The notes below the pieces were generated by a model. It worked only from the letters and a program-made list of their open reading frames with translations, was not told the origin of the DNA and searched no databases. 64,000 nucleotides of DNA, taken from contig NZ_JAJUWR010000014.1 of the NCBI RefSeq assembly GCF_021390545.1, forward strand, positions 1 to 64,000, written 5' to 3'. A program made the translations under genes and the position numbers. This document shows, piece by piece, positions 18,805 through 27,933 of the stretch (its first letter is position 1; each line of letters begins with the position of its first letter). Source of the stretch: Algoriphagus sp. AGSA1. Its GTDB lineage: Bacteria; Bacteroidota; Bacteroidia; Cytophagales; Cyclobacteriaceae.

Positions 18805-18850
18805 ATTGTTTAAATCCAAGTGAGTTAAATTTTAACTTTGAATATTCCTA

Positions 18851-18881
18851 TTTTTTTAAAAAGCATAGAAAGCTACCTTTG
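18851..18881 (+). promoter_or_regulatory. Predicted promoter of the DUF1080/cupredoxin operon
   Basis: TACCTTTG (18874-18881) matches TAnnTTTG. A T-run at 18851-18854 lies at the right 19-base spacing but lacks the G of TTTG. The leader to the ATG at 18908 would be about 20 bases. Confidence 0.4.
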
Positions 18882-18907
18882 GGGCAAATAACCTATTTAA
18901 TCCTATA

Positions 18908-20788
18908 ATGAATTCTAAATTATTAATTGTTTGTTGTTGCTTGTTTATCAAGACTATAGCAACTTCGGCACAGGAAAGTCCGATTCCATTTGAAGTGCTG
19001 TCACTCCAGAACTTGGAGGATTTTCAACCCACAGGTAGCAATTGGCAACTTGTTCAGGATGTGTTTTATGATCTGAATGGTGGTAAAACCAAAGTCTCCC
19101 CGGGAACAGGTGTTCTGCTAAATACCATGATGAAGGAGGGTAATCAAGAGATCCGGACGGATTTTGAACATGGAGACCTGGAGCTTTCGCTGGATTTTAT
19201 GATGCCTAAAGGCAGCAACTCGGGAATTTACCTTCAAGGTAGATATGAGGTTCAGTTGTTTGATTCCTGGGGTGTGGAGAACCCAACTTTTGCGGATGCG
19301 GGTGCTCTCTACCAACGCTGGGAAGCTGGTAGAGGCCAAGGGCATGAAGGGTTTGAAGGCCATCCACCTTTATTGAATGTGAGTAGGGCACCTGGGCTTT
19401 GGCAATCATTGAAAATTGTCTTTAGAGCGCCGAGGTTTGATGCTGAAGGCAAAAAGACCTCCAATGCCAAATTTATTTCTGTTCACCAAAATGGAGTGCT
19501 CGTGCAGAAAAACGTTGAAGTGACAGGGCCTACACGTGCCGCTTTTTTCGAAGATGAGCAGGCTCTGGGCCCATTGGTGGTCCAGGGAGATCACGGGGGG
19601 GTGGCCATTCGGAATATCAGCTATAAAATGTATGGTTCGGAAGAAGTGACGCTTAAGGACTTGAACCTTACTTATTACGATAGTATAAAAAGCATCAATG
19701 ATTTTGAGCAGGCCAATCCTAAAGGCAAAATGGATATTGATGTTTTGGCACATTTGGCTCCAGCTACCAGAAATGAGTTCTCAGGGAGCATAGAAGGAAT
19801 ATTGACTGTACCCAACCCAGGGGATTATTTCTTTAATCTAAATCTTGCCTGGGTACCTGATGACACACCTCCCGGAGTAATCAATGGTGCAGGGAAGCTT
19901 TTTATAGATGATAGGGAAGTGGTATATGTGGATGGCGTGACCGGAAAAGCCAACGGTGCTGTTCGATTGGCCGCGGGAACGCACAAAATAAAGCTGAACT
20001 ATTTCAAAACCTTTGGCCACTGGTATGCCCCTAGCAATGATATCACACTCACAGTAGAAGGGAAGGGTATCGCTAAAACCGCACTGAAAGTGCCGCTACG
20101 TGCAGATGATCCGGTGGGGCAGATCGCTGTGAAAGTAAGGGATAATACGGAAATACAACGTGGTTTTCTCATGCATAAGGATGAAAAGCGTACCCATACG
20201 CTTGCTGTTGGTGAGCCAAAAGGGGTAAACTATGCGATTGACTTGAGTACAGGTGAGCTCTTAAGTGTGTGGAGGGGGGATTTTGTGGAAACGACCCCAA
20301 TGTGGTACGGAAGAGGAGAAACCCAATTGATGCTTCCAATGGGGAATGTGATCGAATTTGACGGAATGCCAAGTGTGGCTGTCCTGTCCTCCAAAGATTC
20401 CCCTTGGCCGAAAGTGAACGAGGAGTTTGTATTTGAAGGGTATGAATTGAAGAAAGATGGAGCTCCAATAGTAAGCTATCAGATGCCTGGCATAAGCATT
20501 AAGGAGACATTCGATACAAAGGATGCCGGTAAAAAACTGAGGCGCACGGTACAGATGATGGCGGAGGATAATAGCGAGCCAGTTTATGTCATGGTAGCTC
20601 AGGGCACTAATATCGAGAAGTTGCCGAACGGACTTTATGCCGTTTCGGATAAATCCTATTACATCGAGTTTGCCGGGAAGAAAGATTCCCCGATTATCAG
20701 AGATTCGGCGGATGGCTCGCAGGAGCTTATTTTACCTGTGAAATTGACAGGGAACTCCGGAGTGGCCACATATTCAATCGTTTGGTAA
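18908..20788 (+). CDS. DUF1080 (3-keto-disaccharide hydrolase-like) secreted protein
   Basis: A 626-residue exported protein (signal peptide ending near SAQ). Residues about 25-240 form a concanavalin-like DUF1080 domain, now often called 3-keto-disaccharide hydrolase: FMMPKGSNSGIYLQGRYEVQ, DAGALYQRW, LKIVFRAPRFD and GPLVVQGDHGGVAIRNISY are typical. Residues about 260-390 look like a PA14-type carbohydrate-binding beta-domain (LAPATRNEFSGSIEGILTVP, AGTHKIKLNYFKT). The C-terminal 230 residues are beta-rich and I cannot assign them. It probably binds or cleaves a sugar in the periplasm or at the surface. It is 13 bases upstream of the propeller-cupredoxin gene, clearly one operon. Confidence 0.85.
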   Translation: MNSKLLIVCCCLFIKTIATSAQESPIPFEVLSLQNLEDFQPTGSNWQLVQDVFYDLNGGKTKVSPGTGVLLNTMMKEGNQEIRTDFEHGDLELSLDFMMPKGSNSGIYLQGRYEVQLFDSWGVENPTFADAGALYQRWEAGRGQGHEGFEGHPPLLNVSRAPGLWQSLKIVFRAPRFDAEGKKTSNAKFISVHQNGVLVQKNVEVTGPTRAAFFEDEQALGPLVVQGDHGGVAIRNISYKMYGSEEVTLKDLNLTYYDSIKSINDFEQANPKGKMDIDVLAHLAPATRNEFSGSIEGILTVPNPGDYFFNLNLAWVPDDTPPGVINGAGKLFIDDREVVYVDGVTGKANGAVRLAAGTHKIKLNYFKTFGHWYAPSNDITLTVEGKGIAKTALKVPLRADDPVGQIAVKVRDNTEIQRGFLMHKDEKRTHTLAVGEPKGVNYAIDLSTGELLSVWRGDFVETTPMWYGRGETQLMLPMGNVIEFDGMPSVAVLSSKDSPWPKVNEEFVFEGYELKKDGAPIVSYQMPGISIKETFDTKDAGKKLRRTVQMMAEDNSEPVYVMVAQGTNIEKLPNGLYAVSDKSYYIEFAGKKDSPIIRDSADGSQELILPVKLTGNSGVATYSIVW

Positions 20789-20801
20789 AATAGGAAGCAG
20801 C

Positions 20802-22907
20802 ATGAAAAATCTAAAGAAAATCAAGAGTATGAAAGGATTTGCTTTTGCCCTGGCTTGCCTATTTATCGGCCAAGCAGAATTAAAAGCACAAGAAACAGCA
20901 CCAATGAGGTTGCCTGAGACAGAGGATGATTTTTATAAACTGATATCCTTGCCAGTACCTGAGGATGTGATTTTGGAAGTGGGGGGCATGGCCACCATGC
21001 CAGATGGTAGTTTGGCTATTTGTACCCGAAGGGGAGAAGTTTGGATAGTTTCCAGTCCGGAAATCTCAGGAAGTGAAAAGCCCGTGTACAAAAAGTTTGC
21101 TTCTGGTCTGCATGAGCCACTTGGGCTTGCCTATCATGAAGGTGACATCTACGTAACACAAAGGAGCGAGTTGACACGTTTGAGGGATACTGATGGGGAT
21201 GGAAAAGCTGATGTCTATAAAAAAATAGTTTCATGGCCACTTTCGGGCAATTATCATGAGTATTCGTATGGGCCTGTTTTCCTGCCGAATGGCAATATGC
21301 TGGTCACGCTCAATGTAGGCTGGAGCAACAGCCTTGGTCATGGAGTGAGTCTGGTGCCATGGAGAGGTTGGACACTTGAGGTCACACCTGAAGGAGAAAT
21401 GATGCCGTTTGCAGCTGGAATGCGCTCACCGGCAGGCTATGGGTTGAATGCGGAAGGGGACTTCTTTTATACCGAAAACCAAGGTGACTGGGTTGGCTCG
21501 GGGAGAATCTCCCACGTTGAGAAAGGTGATTTTCTTGGGAACGCCGAAAGCTTGGCTTGGTCTGATCTCCCGGGCTCTCCAGTTACACTGAAAAAAGAGG
21601 ATATTCCCAATACGGGGGAACCTATGTATGATGTGGCCAAACGTGTACCAGGTTTAAAAGCCCCTGCGATTTGGCTGCCTCATGGGATTTTGGGGATTTC
21701 TACTTCCGGTTTCCTAAATGATGATACAGAAGGGAAGTTCGGCCCTTTTGCCAATCAGGTGTTTGTAGGGGATCAGGGTCAAAGTAATATAGCCCGTGTT
21801 GATTTTGAAAAAATTGACGGTGTCTATCAGGGAGTTGTTTTTCCTTTTAGAGAGGGTTTTTCCTCAGGTATCCTGCGAATGGTTTGGGGCAATGATGCCT
21901 CCATGTTTGTGGGCATGACCAGCCGGGGTTGGTCTTCTACAGGTAAGGAGTTGTTTAGCTTGCAACGTTTGGTGTGGACAGGAAGAATGCCTTTTGAGAT
22001 GAAGACTATCAAATCTAAACCTGATGGATTTGAGATTGAATTCACTGAGCCGGTAAATAAAGAAATAGCGGAAAATCCTGCGAACTATCAGGTAACAGGA
22101 TTTACTTATAAATATCAAGCTGCTTATGGTAGCCCGGTAATAAATAACGAAGCATGCAACATCCTAGGAGTCGTGGTTTCTGAGGATGGCATGAAAGCCC
22201 GTTTGGTAGTAGAAAACCTGAGATTGGGTTACATACACGAGATAAAAGCTGAGGGAGTAGAATCTACAGAAGGTAAATCACTACTCCATCCAGTAGGCTA
22301 CTATACTTTGAATAATTTCGGTAAAGGTGACTTAGTGGACGTGGCTCCATTCAAGGCCCGACATGATCATGAGATGATGATGAAAGCTAAGGCAGATAGC
22401 GTGGCCCAGGCTCAGGAAGCAGCTGCCGCTAAGGCAAAAGCTGCTGCGGCAAAAAAACAGGAAGCCGCAAACAAACCTGCTGTTCCGAAAATGGGAAAAC
22501 ATGTCACTTCCATGCCTTCTGATTGGGGAGGTAAAGCAGATCTTACGATCAATATGGGGACAAAACCAGGTTTAAAATTCGATCCTGCACAAGTACAGGT
22601 GAAAGCGGGAAGCAAAGTGAAGCTGGTGTTCCAAAATGTGGACGACATGCTGCACAATTTGGTCATAGTGATGCCGGGAACGGCTCTGGAGGTAGGAGAG
22701 GCCGCTATGAAATTGGGACTGGAAGGACAGCAGAAAGATTATATCCCCAATACCAGCAAGGTGCTTGTACATACCAAATTGCTACAGCCAAGTGAATCAA
22801 ATACCATTTACTTTATCGCACCGACTGAGCCTGGAGAATATACCTATGTATGTACTGTTCCAGGGCATTTCTATACCATGCAGGGGATATTGAAGGTAGT
22901 AAAGTAA
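20802..22907 (+). CDS. Beta-propeller (sugar-dehydrogenase-like) protein fused to an azurin-like cupredoxin
   Basis: A 701-residue exported protein (signal peptide within residues 1-30). Residues about 45-390 resemble the glucose/sorbosone-dehydrogenase-type propeller (MATMPDGSLAICTRRGEVW, SGLHEPLGLAYHEGDIYVTQ, GMRSPAGYGLNAEGDFFYTE, VFVGDQGQSNIARVDFE). Residues about 395-505 form an Ig-like beta-domain. An Ala/Lys-rich linker follows (about 530-560). The last 120 residues are a cupredoxin with a complete type 1 copper set: H618, C684, H689, M693. The spacing C-x4-H-x3-M equals that of azurin. This is a self-contained candidate redox protein in which electrons could pass from propeller to copper. 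Substrate and cofactor (PQQ or none) are not visible. Co-transcribed with the DUF1080 gene. Confidence 0.88.
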   Translation: MKNLKKIKSMKGFAFALACLFIGQAELKAQETAPMRLPETEDDFYKLISLPVPEDVILEVGGMATMPDGSLAICTRRGEVWIVSSPEISGSEKPVYKKFASGLHEPLGLAYHEGDIYVTQRSELTRLRDTDGDGKADVYKKIVSWPLSGNYHEYSYGPVFLPNGNMLVTLNVGWSNSLGHGVSLVPWRGWTLEVTPEGEMMPFAAGMRSPAGYGLNAEGDFFYTENQGDWVGSGRISHVEKGDFLGNAESLAWSDLPGSPVTLKKEDIPNTGEPMYDVAKRVPGLKAPAIWLPHGILGISTSGFLNDDTEGKFGPFANQVFVGDQGQSNIARVDFEKIDGVYQGVVFPFREGFSSGILRMVWGNDASMFVGMTSRGWSSTGKELFSLQRLVWTGRMPFEMKTIKSKPDGFEIEFTEPVNKEIAENPANYQVTGFTYKYQAAYGSPVINNEACNILGVVVSEDGMKARLVVENLRLGYIHEIKAEGVESTEGKSLLHPVGYYTLNNFGKGDLVDVAPFKARHDHEMMMKAKADSVAQAQEAAAAKAKAAAAKKQEAANKPAVPKMGKHVTSMPSDWGGKADLTINMGTKPGLKFDPAQVQVKAGSKVKLVFQNVDDMLHNLVIVMPGTALEVGEAAMKLGLEGQQKDYIPNTSKVLVHTKLLQPSESNTIYFIAPTEPGEYTYVCTVPGHFYTMQGILKVVK

Positions 22908-22989
22908 AGTTTAGACCGAAGTGTCCTCAAATTTAGAGTTTGACTATTCCTCTAAATTACTATAGTCTATTTAGCATCAGACTTAAAAT

Positions 22990-23023
22990 AAAAAAGCGCA
23001 GATCGAGAGATTTGCGCTTTTTT
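22990..23023 (+). terminator. Rho-independent terminator after the cupredoxin operon
   Basis: AAAAAGCGCA (22991-23000) pairs with TGCGCTTTTT (from 23013), ending in a T tract. Its A-rich left arm also gives a T tract on the minus strand, so it may also stop the convergent toxin operon. Confidence 0.8.
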
Positions 23024-23070
23024 AATTTGAAGTATAAAAAACTAAATTGTTAGCTAATACATGAGCCAGG

Positions 23071-23358
23071 TTAGAGTAATAGGCTTTCGGTTGATCCAGA
23101 ATTGTTCCAAAATCTTATTAAAACGATCCTTTCATTTTCGGGTTTATAGAAAAGTGAAATCTGTTTAGTTATGAATGCTTTTCGAATATTCTGATAATTA
23201 CTTTGTTGGTATAAATATGGATTAATTGAAAGAAGCTGGATAGTTAAATTAACCTGATCAATAAAATTTCGTGCTACTCTTTCAGACCATTCTGAAAGTA
23301 AATAATCTATGTTTTGATCATAGTCCTTCTGGGCTTGGTGAGTCCATATGACTTTCAT
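23071..23358 (-). CDS. RelE/ParE-family toxin
   Basis: A 95-residue protein with the RelE/ParE fold signature: WTHQAQKDYDQNIDYLLSEW at the start, a central helix with VARNFIDQVN, then IRKAFITKQISLFYKPE and the closing strand IVLIRFWNN. Members either inhibit gyrase (ParE) or cleave ribosome-bound mRNA (RelE); the double-helix N-terminus and terminal strand look ParE-like, but the catalytic mode cannot be settled. The start ATG at 23358 overlaps the antitoxin stop by four bases. Confidence 0.8.
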   Translation of the reverse strand: MKVIWTHQAQKDYDQNIDYLLSEWSERVARNFIDQVNLTIQLLSINPYLYQQSNYQNIRKAFITKQISLFYKPENERIVLIRFWNNSGSTESLLL

Positions 23359-23603
23359 TTTCCCTTATAAAGTTGTGGGTATTTAGCTCTCATTATATCG
23401 CTGACTTCCTCATTAGTATAGGATCGTTCCTCATCTAGTGATTTCAAGCCGATATCTACAGCCTCTTTTTCAGCTTGGGAAAGCTGATAGATCTGATTTG
23501 GAAAAGAAACTTTCTGAAGAGTTTTCAAGTGATCAATTACTGTCTCATTTTCTAAGCTCCTTATCCAATCAATAATCTTCGATTTTTCAGAATCAATTTT
23601 CAT
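23355..23603 (-). CDS. Antitoxin of the RelE/ParE module
   Basis: An 82-residue helical, charged protein directly upstream of the toxin. The segment LSQAEKEAVDIGLKSLDEER, then SYTNEEVSDIMRAKYPQL, is a common pattern in antitoxins of this class in Bacteroidota (SLDEGR-h-x4-EV). It is assigned by gene order, size, the four-base overlap and this motif. Autorepression by the complex is expected. The upstream region is a cluster of hairpins rather than a clear operator. Confidence 0.72.
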   Translation of the reverse strand: MKIDSEKSKIIDWIRSLENETVIDHLKTLQKVSFPNQIYQLSQAEKEAVDIGLKSLDEERSYTNEEVSDIMRAKYPQLYKGK

Positions 23604-23633
23604 GAGTTTATAATTAGTTTTTAATGGTCATAA

Positions 23634-23778
23634 CCTGTCCCGCGCGAAGGAAACGGGATACCCTGTCCCGAACTTTATTCGGGAGAGTATTACATCTACT
23701 ATAAGCATCCCAATGTGTGATTCCGCAGGTATGGGATCATGCCTACCAGTAGGCAGGCCTGTTTGCCGATAGACAGGC
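23634..23778. repeat. Cluster of palindromes and short direct repeats
   Basis: The gap between the antitoxin and peptidase genes is full of structure. CCTGTCCCG occurs twice (23634-23642 and 23662-23670). TCCCGAA/TTCGGGA form a hairpin at 23666-23684. TGCCTA/TAGGCA form one at 23740-23755, and GCCTGT/ACAGGC one at 23757-23778. This composite looks like a dispersed Bacteroidota intergenic repeat (REP-like), but no second copy is in this window. Confidence 0.55.
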
Positions 23779-23824
23779 TCGATTTCATAACATCTAATAT
23801 CATCAATAATCCTAGGTTTTCCAA

Positions 23825-26110
23825 TCATCTCTGTATGCGGTAATGTCTTAGTGGCTTTTCTCCCAGCAGATGCTCAATGAAATAGTCCCAGCGCTTTTTA
23901 GTGAAGTAGTCACCGTCTGCTCGACCAAAGTTGTGGTTTCTACTTGGCCAGATAAATAAGTCAAAGTCTTTTCCTGCATTGATCAGTGCCTCTGCAAATT
24001 TGAAAGTAGCTGAAGGGTTTACGTTTTCATCTATGCCTCCATGCGCCAATAGCAAGTGCCCTTTTAGATTTGCCGCATTGGTGATATTGGACTGATCATG
24101 GTAAAATTCCCCAACAGGATAGCCCATGTACATTTCCGGCCACCAGGCTTTTTCCATTCTGTGATCGTGATCTCCTGCAGAAGCCACACCTACCTTGTAG
24201 AAATCGGGGTGCAGCAGCATCGCTCTGGCAGCATCGTAGCCTCCGGCGGAGTGTCCAAATATCCCGACTTTCTCTATGTCCATAAACTTGTTTTTGGAGG
24301 CAAGTTCCTTTATGGCAAGCACATGGTCGGTTGTGCCATCACCGAGATTACGATAGGAAACATCATTGAAAGTCTTTCCTCTGCCTGATGTGCCTAATCC
24401 ATCTACCGTCACGACGACAAATCCCAATTCGGCCATAGGCTGCTGCAAGCCGACCAATCCAGCTTTGAATGTCTTTGGGGTAATGTCAATGTGTGGGCCT
24501 GAGTAAGTATAGTCTATGATCGGGTATTTCTTTTTGGAGCTGAAGTCAGTAGGTAGATAATAGATACCGTAAATGGTAGTCTTGCCGTCCTTAGCTGTCG
24601 TTGTGAATTGTTTTGGAGACTGATAGCCTTTTTTGAGCAAGTTGGAAATATCTGCTTTGGATAGTTCATGTACAATTTCTCCTGTCTTCAATTCTCTTAC
24701 CACAGAAATGGTAGGTTGATTCACCGTAGAATAATTATCCACGAAATAGTCTTTATCCTGATCATAGCTGATGGTGTGGTAGGCATTTTCCGGAGTCAAT
24801 AGTTCTAGTCCGCTTCCGTCCAAGTTCACCTTATAGAGATATGTATAATAAGGGTTTGTGTCTTTTTCCTTCCCAGATGCTTCGAAATAGATTATGCCAT
24901 TCTCCTCATCTACTTTAAGCAGGTTTTTGACCACATATTCACCGGATGTGATCCGATTGACAAGACTTCCTGATTTCCAATCCATCAGGTAAAGCTGATT
25001 CCAACCCGATTTCTCTGTTCCTAGGATAAACTGTCCGTTTTCTAACCTTCGGAAAATATTATTGTTGTTGACGTGAGTAGGGGAGGACTCGGAATACACC
25101 TTTCTGATATTCTTGGTTGCTGCATTGATCTCGATAAGGTCGAAGCTTTTAAACCCTCTTTGCAGGTATGTTCCGTAGAGATGTTCACTCGTGCTATCCC
25201 AGCTTAGATTCATCCCTATAAAATGCGGAAGGGAAAGTCCCGGAAATTTTGTCTCTTTTTTGCTCTCCAATTCGAATAGTACTGGTGTGTACATCACTAC
25301 CGTAGTGTCTCCCGGTGATCCCCTATAATATCCCATCAATTGGGGGCGAAACTTATCATCCTGACTATTATCCAAGAGCAGCATTTTCTCCGCCAATCTC
25401 AGATCCACGATCTGTGTCTGGATTTTCTTGGAATCCGGAGACCAGTTTACGGTAAAGTGCTCAGGCCTTTCACCATTTTCCCCATAAATCATATCAGACC
25501 AACCCCAATATGAAGCGTACCCATAGTTCTTGCTTCCATCGAAACTCAACTGGATTTCCTCACCGGTTTCCAGGTTTTCCACAAAAAGGTTGAAATTTCT
25601 GGTAAAAGCTTTCCAGTTTCCGTCGGGTGATACAGCAACAGATCTATCACGGGGATCACTCGAAGCTCTCTTGGACCTTAACATACCGTCTATAAATGTC
25701 CAGCTTTTATTTTTCCATTCAAAAACTACAGAACCCTCCCCATCAAGCTGAATCCTATAGAATGGAAGGTTTGCTGAGTCTATGTTTTCTCCGCTTTTCT
25801 CACTTAGCAACTTGGCCAATTCCGCATGGTCAAAAGCTTCTTTGGTCTCTCTCTTTTCAATATCGGTCAGAAAGAACCGCTTACCATCCTTGGTATAGGT
25901 CTGGTGCCAGAAGCTGTTGTTCTCCTTTAGCCAATTGGGATTGACATCCAAATGGTAAACTTGACGCTGTATGTTGTCACTGAGGAAATATTCTGCCTTG
26001 TGGTAGGTGTCTTCTGATAGCTGGGCAACCGATTCGAGGTGAACAAAAGCAAACCACAGAAGAAGAATCGAAGCAGGTCTTCGGTATAGGGAGGATAGCA
26101 TGGGAAGCAT
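23825..26110 (-). CDS. S9-family prolyl peptidase (DPP IV-like)
   Basis: An exported serine peptidase of about 761 residues. A signal peptide lies in the first 30 residues (hydrophobic run ASILLLWFAFVHLESVAQ). An N-terminal eight-bladed DPP IV propeller precedes the C-terminal alpha/beta-hydrolase domain. The nucleophile is the Ser in FGHSAGGYD, with Asp in GGIDENVN and His in SRNHNFG. Family members release dipeptides from the N-terminus, usually after proline or alanine, in the periplasm. The reading frame extends to a TTG at 26137, but ATG codons at 26110 and 26101 give better signal peptides; I use 26110. It is monocistronic by spacing. Confidence 0.92.
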   Translation of the reverse strand: MLPMLSSLYRRPASILLLWFAFVHLESVAQLSEDTYHKAEYFLSDNIQRQVYHLDVNPNWLKENNSFWHQTYTKDGKRFFLTDIEKRETKEAFDHAELAKLLSEKSGENIDSANLPFYRIQLDGEGSVVFEWKNKSWTFIDGMLRSKRASSDPRDRSVAVSPDGNWKAFTRNFNLFVENLETGEEIQLSFDGSKNYGYASYWGWSDMIYGENGERPEHFTVNWSPDSKKIQTQIVDLRLAEKMLLLDNSQDDKFRPQLMGYYRGSPGDTTVVMYTPVLFELESKKETKFPGLSLPHFIGMNLSWDSTSEHLYGTYLQRGFKSFDLIEINAATKNIRKVYSESSPTHVNNNNIFRRLENGQFILGTEKSGWNQLYLMDWKSGSLVNRITSGEYVVKNLLKVDEENGIIYFEASGKEKDTNPYYTYLYKVNLDGSGLELLTPENAYHTISYDQDKDYFVDNYSTVNQPTISVVRELKTGEIVHELSKADISNLLKKGYQSPKQFTTTAKDGKTTIYGIYYLPTDFSSKKKYPIIDYTYSGPHIDITPKTFKAGLVGLQQPMAELGFVVVTVDGLGTSGRGKTFNDVSYRNLGDGTTDHVLAIKELASKNKFMDIEKVGIFGHSAGGYDAARAMLLHPDFYKVGVASAGDHDHRMEKAWWPEMYMGYPVGEFYHDQSNITNAANLKGHLLLAHGGIDENVNPSATFKFAEALINAGKDFDLFIWPSRNHNFGRADGDYFTKKRWDYFIEHLLGEKPLRHYRIQR

Positions 26111-26272
26111 ATAGAATGTAATGACTTTTGGTTTCAAGTTATTTCTATAATTCCGGATAAACGCTTTTAGAATTGACCGAAAATGACGGTATTTTGCGAG
26201 AATTGGGCGATTTCTTCTCTGTTCCCATATGGCAAGGAAGGTAGCAAAAGGGTCACCTAATTTAGGATGAAC

Positions 26273-27592
26273 TCAGAATATGAATCCAATCCCTGTTTCT
26301 ATGATATTTTTCCTTGGGTCCGGATCGCCTGTAAATTTGTTCAGTCGATATTGATAGTTAGCTTTCAACACGATGTTTTCGCGGGTGTTGAAATTGAGTC
26401 CAATCGTCCAGATATCCATGTCACTTTCTATTCGGGGAAGATCTTCGAGAGCGGCCTCAATTTTCTTATGGGTATTTAACCGTTCGTAGCGAGAAAATAC
26501 ACTAAGCTTCATTTCATGGGTGTCAAAGAGAAAGCTTTTCTTTACTGGAATTGATCTTCCCCTTCTTAAATAGGGCATAATATCCACACCGATTTCCATT
26601 AGATAACCAAATACCTCTTTGCCCAATACCTGACCATTTTCTCCATTCTCATCTTTCGTGAGTTCAAAAAGCTTTTCTGTATCACTAAGTTTACCATAGG
26701 TCCCCACAGTGACCAATCTGAAGTTTTTCCAGTCGTATTTTGCATAGGCACTGTATAAATTGATATTGCCTTTCACTTCTACGGGCTTTTCATTGATTTC
26801 TATGATTTCCCCTTGTCCAGAGTTACCATAGTATCCCGATGCCGAGAGGGTAAGATTTTGCACTCCGGTGTAATTGAGCTGAGGATTGATCGAGATGGAT
26901 TTTGGAAGGTCAAATCTTATTTCTCTTCCTTGTCTGATCCAGGTGCCACTGAGGTAATTTTTACTGTTTAGTCCTTGTGAAAAGCCAAGTGCATAACTCC
27001 ATGAAGGAGAGATGTTTCCATAAAACATTGCCCCAAATTCTATCCATGTGGAGGGAGTTATCAATCGTTCTACCTCTGACCTGTTCACAGAATAAAACAT
27101 GACCGGCTCATCGTTATTGTTGACATAGCCTATGGTTAGGGGATAAAAACCTATCCTGGCTTTTAGGTAATCTTTAAACAGGTAATCGAAAAATGCCTCA
27201 ATTACTATTTCATGATGACTTTCCTGCGTTTTGTAATGTAAAAATTCAATTTGAAATTCTGAGTTCCAGATCAATTTATCCGTGAGCCGATAGCCAAAGA
27301 AGGTAGCATATCGATACAAGGAGGAATAATACAATTCCAGATCTCCCACCTCTGGGTTGACGTTGTCCTGGATCGGTATAAAATTAAACTCACCAAACCC
27401 GCTGATTGAGTACCTTTTGTCGGAAAAGAATATTTTTGACGCAGCCAAGGCCAATCCGGGCTGTTGTTTATATTTTAATTTTTCAATTGTCTTCAAAGTA
27501 TCAGTGGTTTCAGCTTCTTTTTGGTGTTCCTGTCCAACACCCACAGCTGAAATAAGGAATGATAGTATAAAAAGATAAGCTTGTTTTGACAT
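26273..27592 (-). CDS. Porin-like outer-membrane beta-barrel protein
   Basis: A 439-residue protein with a signal peptide (MSKQAYLFILSFLISAVGVG, then Q) and a long run of amphipathic strands with aromatic ends (ISGFGEFNFIPIQDN, KLIWNSEFQIEFLHYK, LKARIGFYPLTIGYVN, IVLKANYQYRLN, closing with ETGIGFIF). The terminal F is typical of beta-barrels. The pattern resembles phosphate-selective porin (OprO/OprP-like) proteins, but I see no decisive signature. An in-frame TTG at 27613 is less likely than the ATG at 27592. The two-component system lies about 340 bases upstream on the same strand; it may regulate this gene, which is inference. Confidence 0.72.
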   Translation of the reverse strand: MSKQAYLFILSFLISAVGVGQEHQKEAETTDTLKTIEKLKYKQQPGLALAASKIFFSDKRYSISGFGEFNFIPIQDNVNPEVGDLELYYSSLYRYATFFGYRLTDKLIWNSEFQIEFLHYKTQESHHEIVIEAFFDYLFKDYLKARIGFYPLTIGYVNNNDEPVMFYSVNRSEVERLITPSTWIEFGAMFYGNISPSWSYALGFSQGLNSKNYLSGTWIRQGREIRFDLPKSISINPQLNYTGVQNLTLSASGYYGNSGQGEIIEINEKPVEVKGNINLYSAYAKYDWKNFRLVTVGTYGKLSDTEKLFELTKDENGENGQVLGKEVFGYLMEIGVDIMPYLRRGRSIPVKKSFLFDTHEMKLSVFSRYERLNTHKKIEAALEDLPRIESDMDIWTIGLNFNTRENIVLKANYQYRLNKFTGDPDPRKNIIETGIGFIF

Positions 27593-27933
27593 GGTATTTA
27601 GATTGGTGCTCAATTTTTAAGCTTAATTGGGGATTTACTATTTTTCAGGGCTCAATCCCTTTTATCTGAAGGAGGCGTGGTCTTTGAGGTAAATCATAGC
27701 CTGATCTTTGGCTTAAATAAGAAACCAGCTATTGAGACTTAGATTTGTGGGTTTGGGATCATTTGTAAAAATCTGATTTTATGTGGTTTATGATTAAAGT
27801 CTGTCCAATATTGTATTGGAGTAGGGGACTTTGTCTGATAGTAGCACAGGATCATTTACAATACAGCAACAAAAGTCTTTGTTTTTACTCAAAAAAATAG
27901 TTAGAAAACTCATAGAAAATCATTAGAATTTTA
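27593..27933. other. Intergenic region, 341 bases
   Basis: This lies between the porin-like gene start and the histidine kinase end, both on the minus strand, so it should hold the porin promoter. I find no exact TAnnTTTG on that strand, no RNA gene and no convincing ORF. The sequence is AT-rich without long repeats. Confidence 0.5.

Noticed and set aside
23628..23828. Minus-strand open frame of 66 codons between antitoxin and peptidase
   Set aside because: It is composed of the palindromic repeat cluster; no start context or protein-like pattern.
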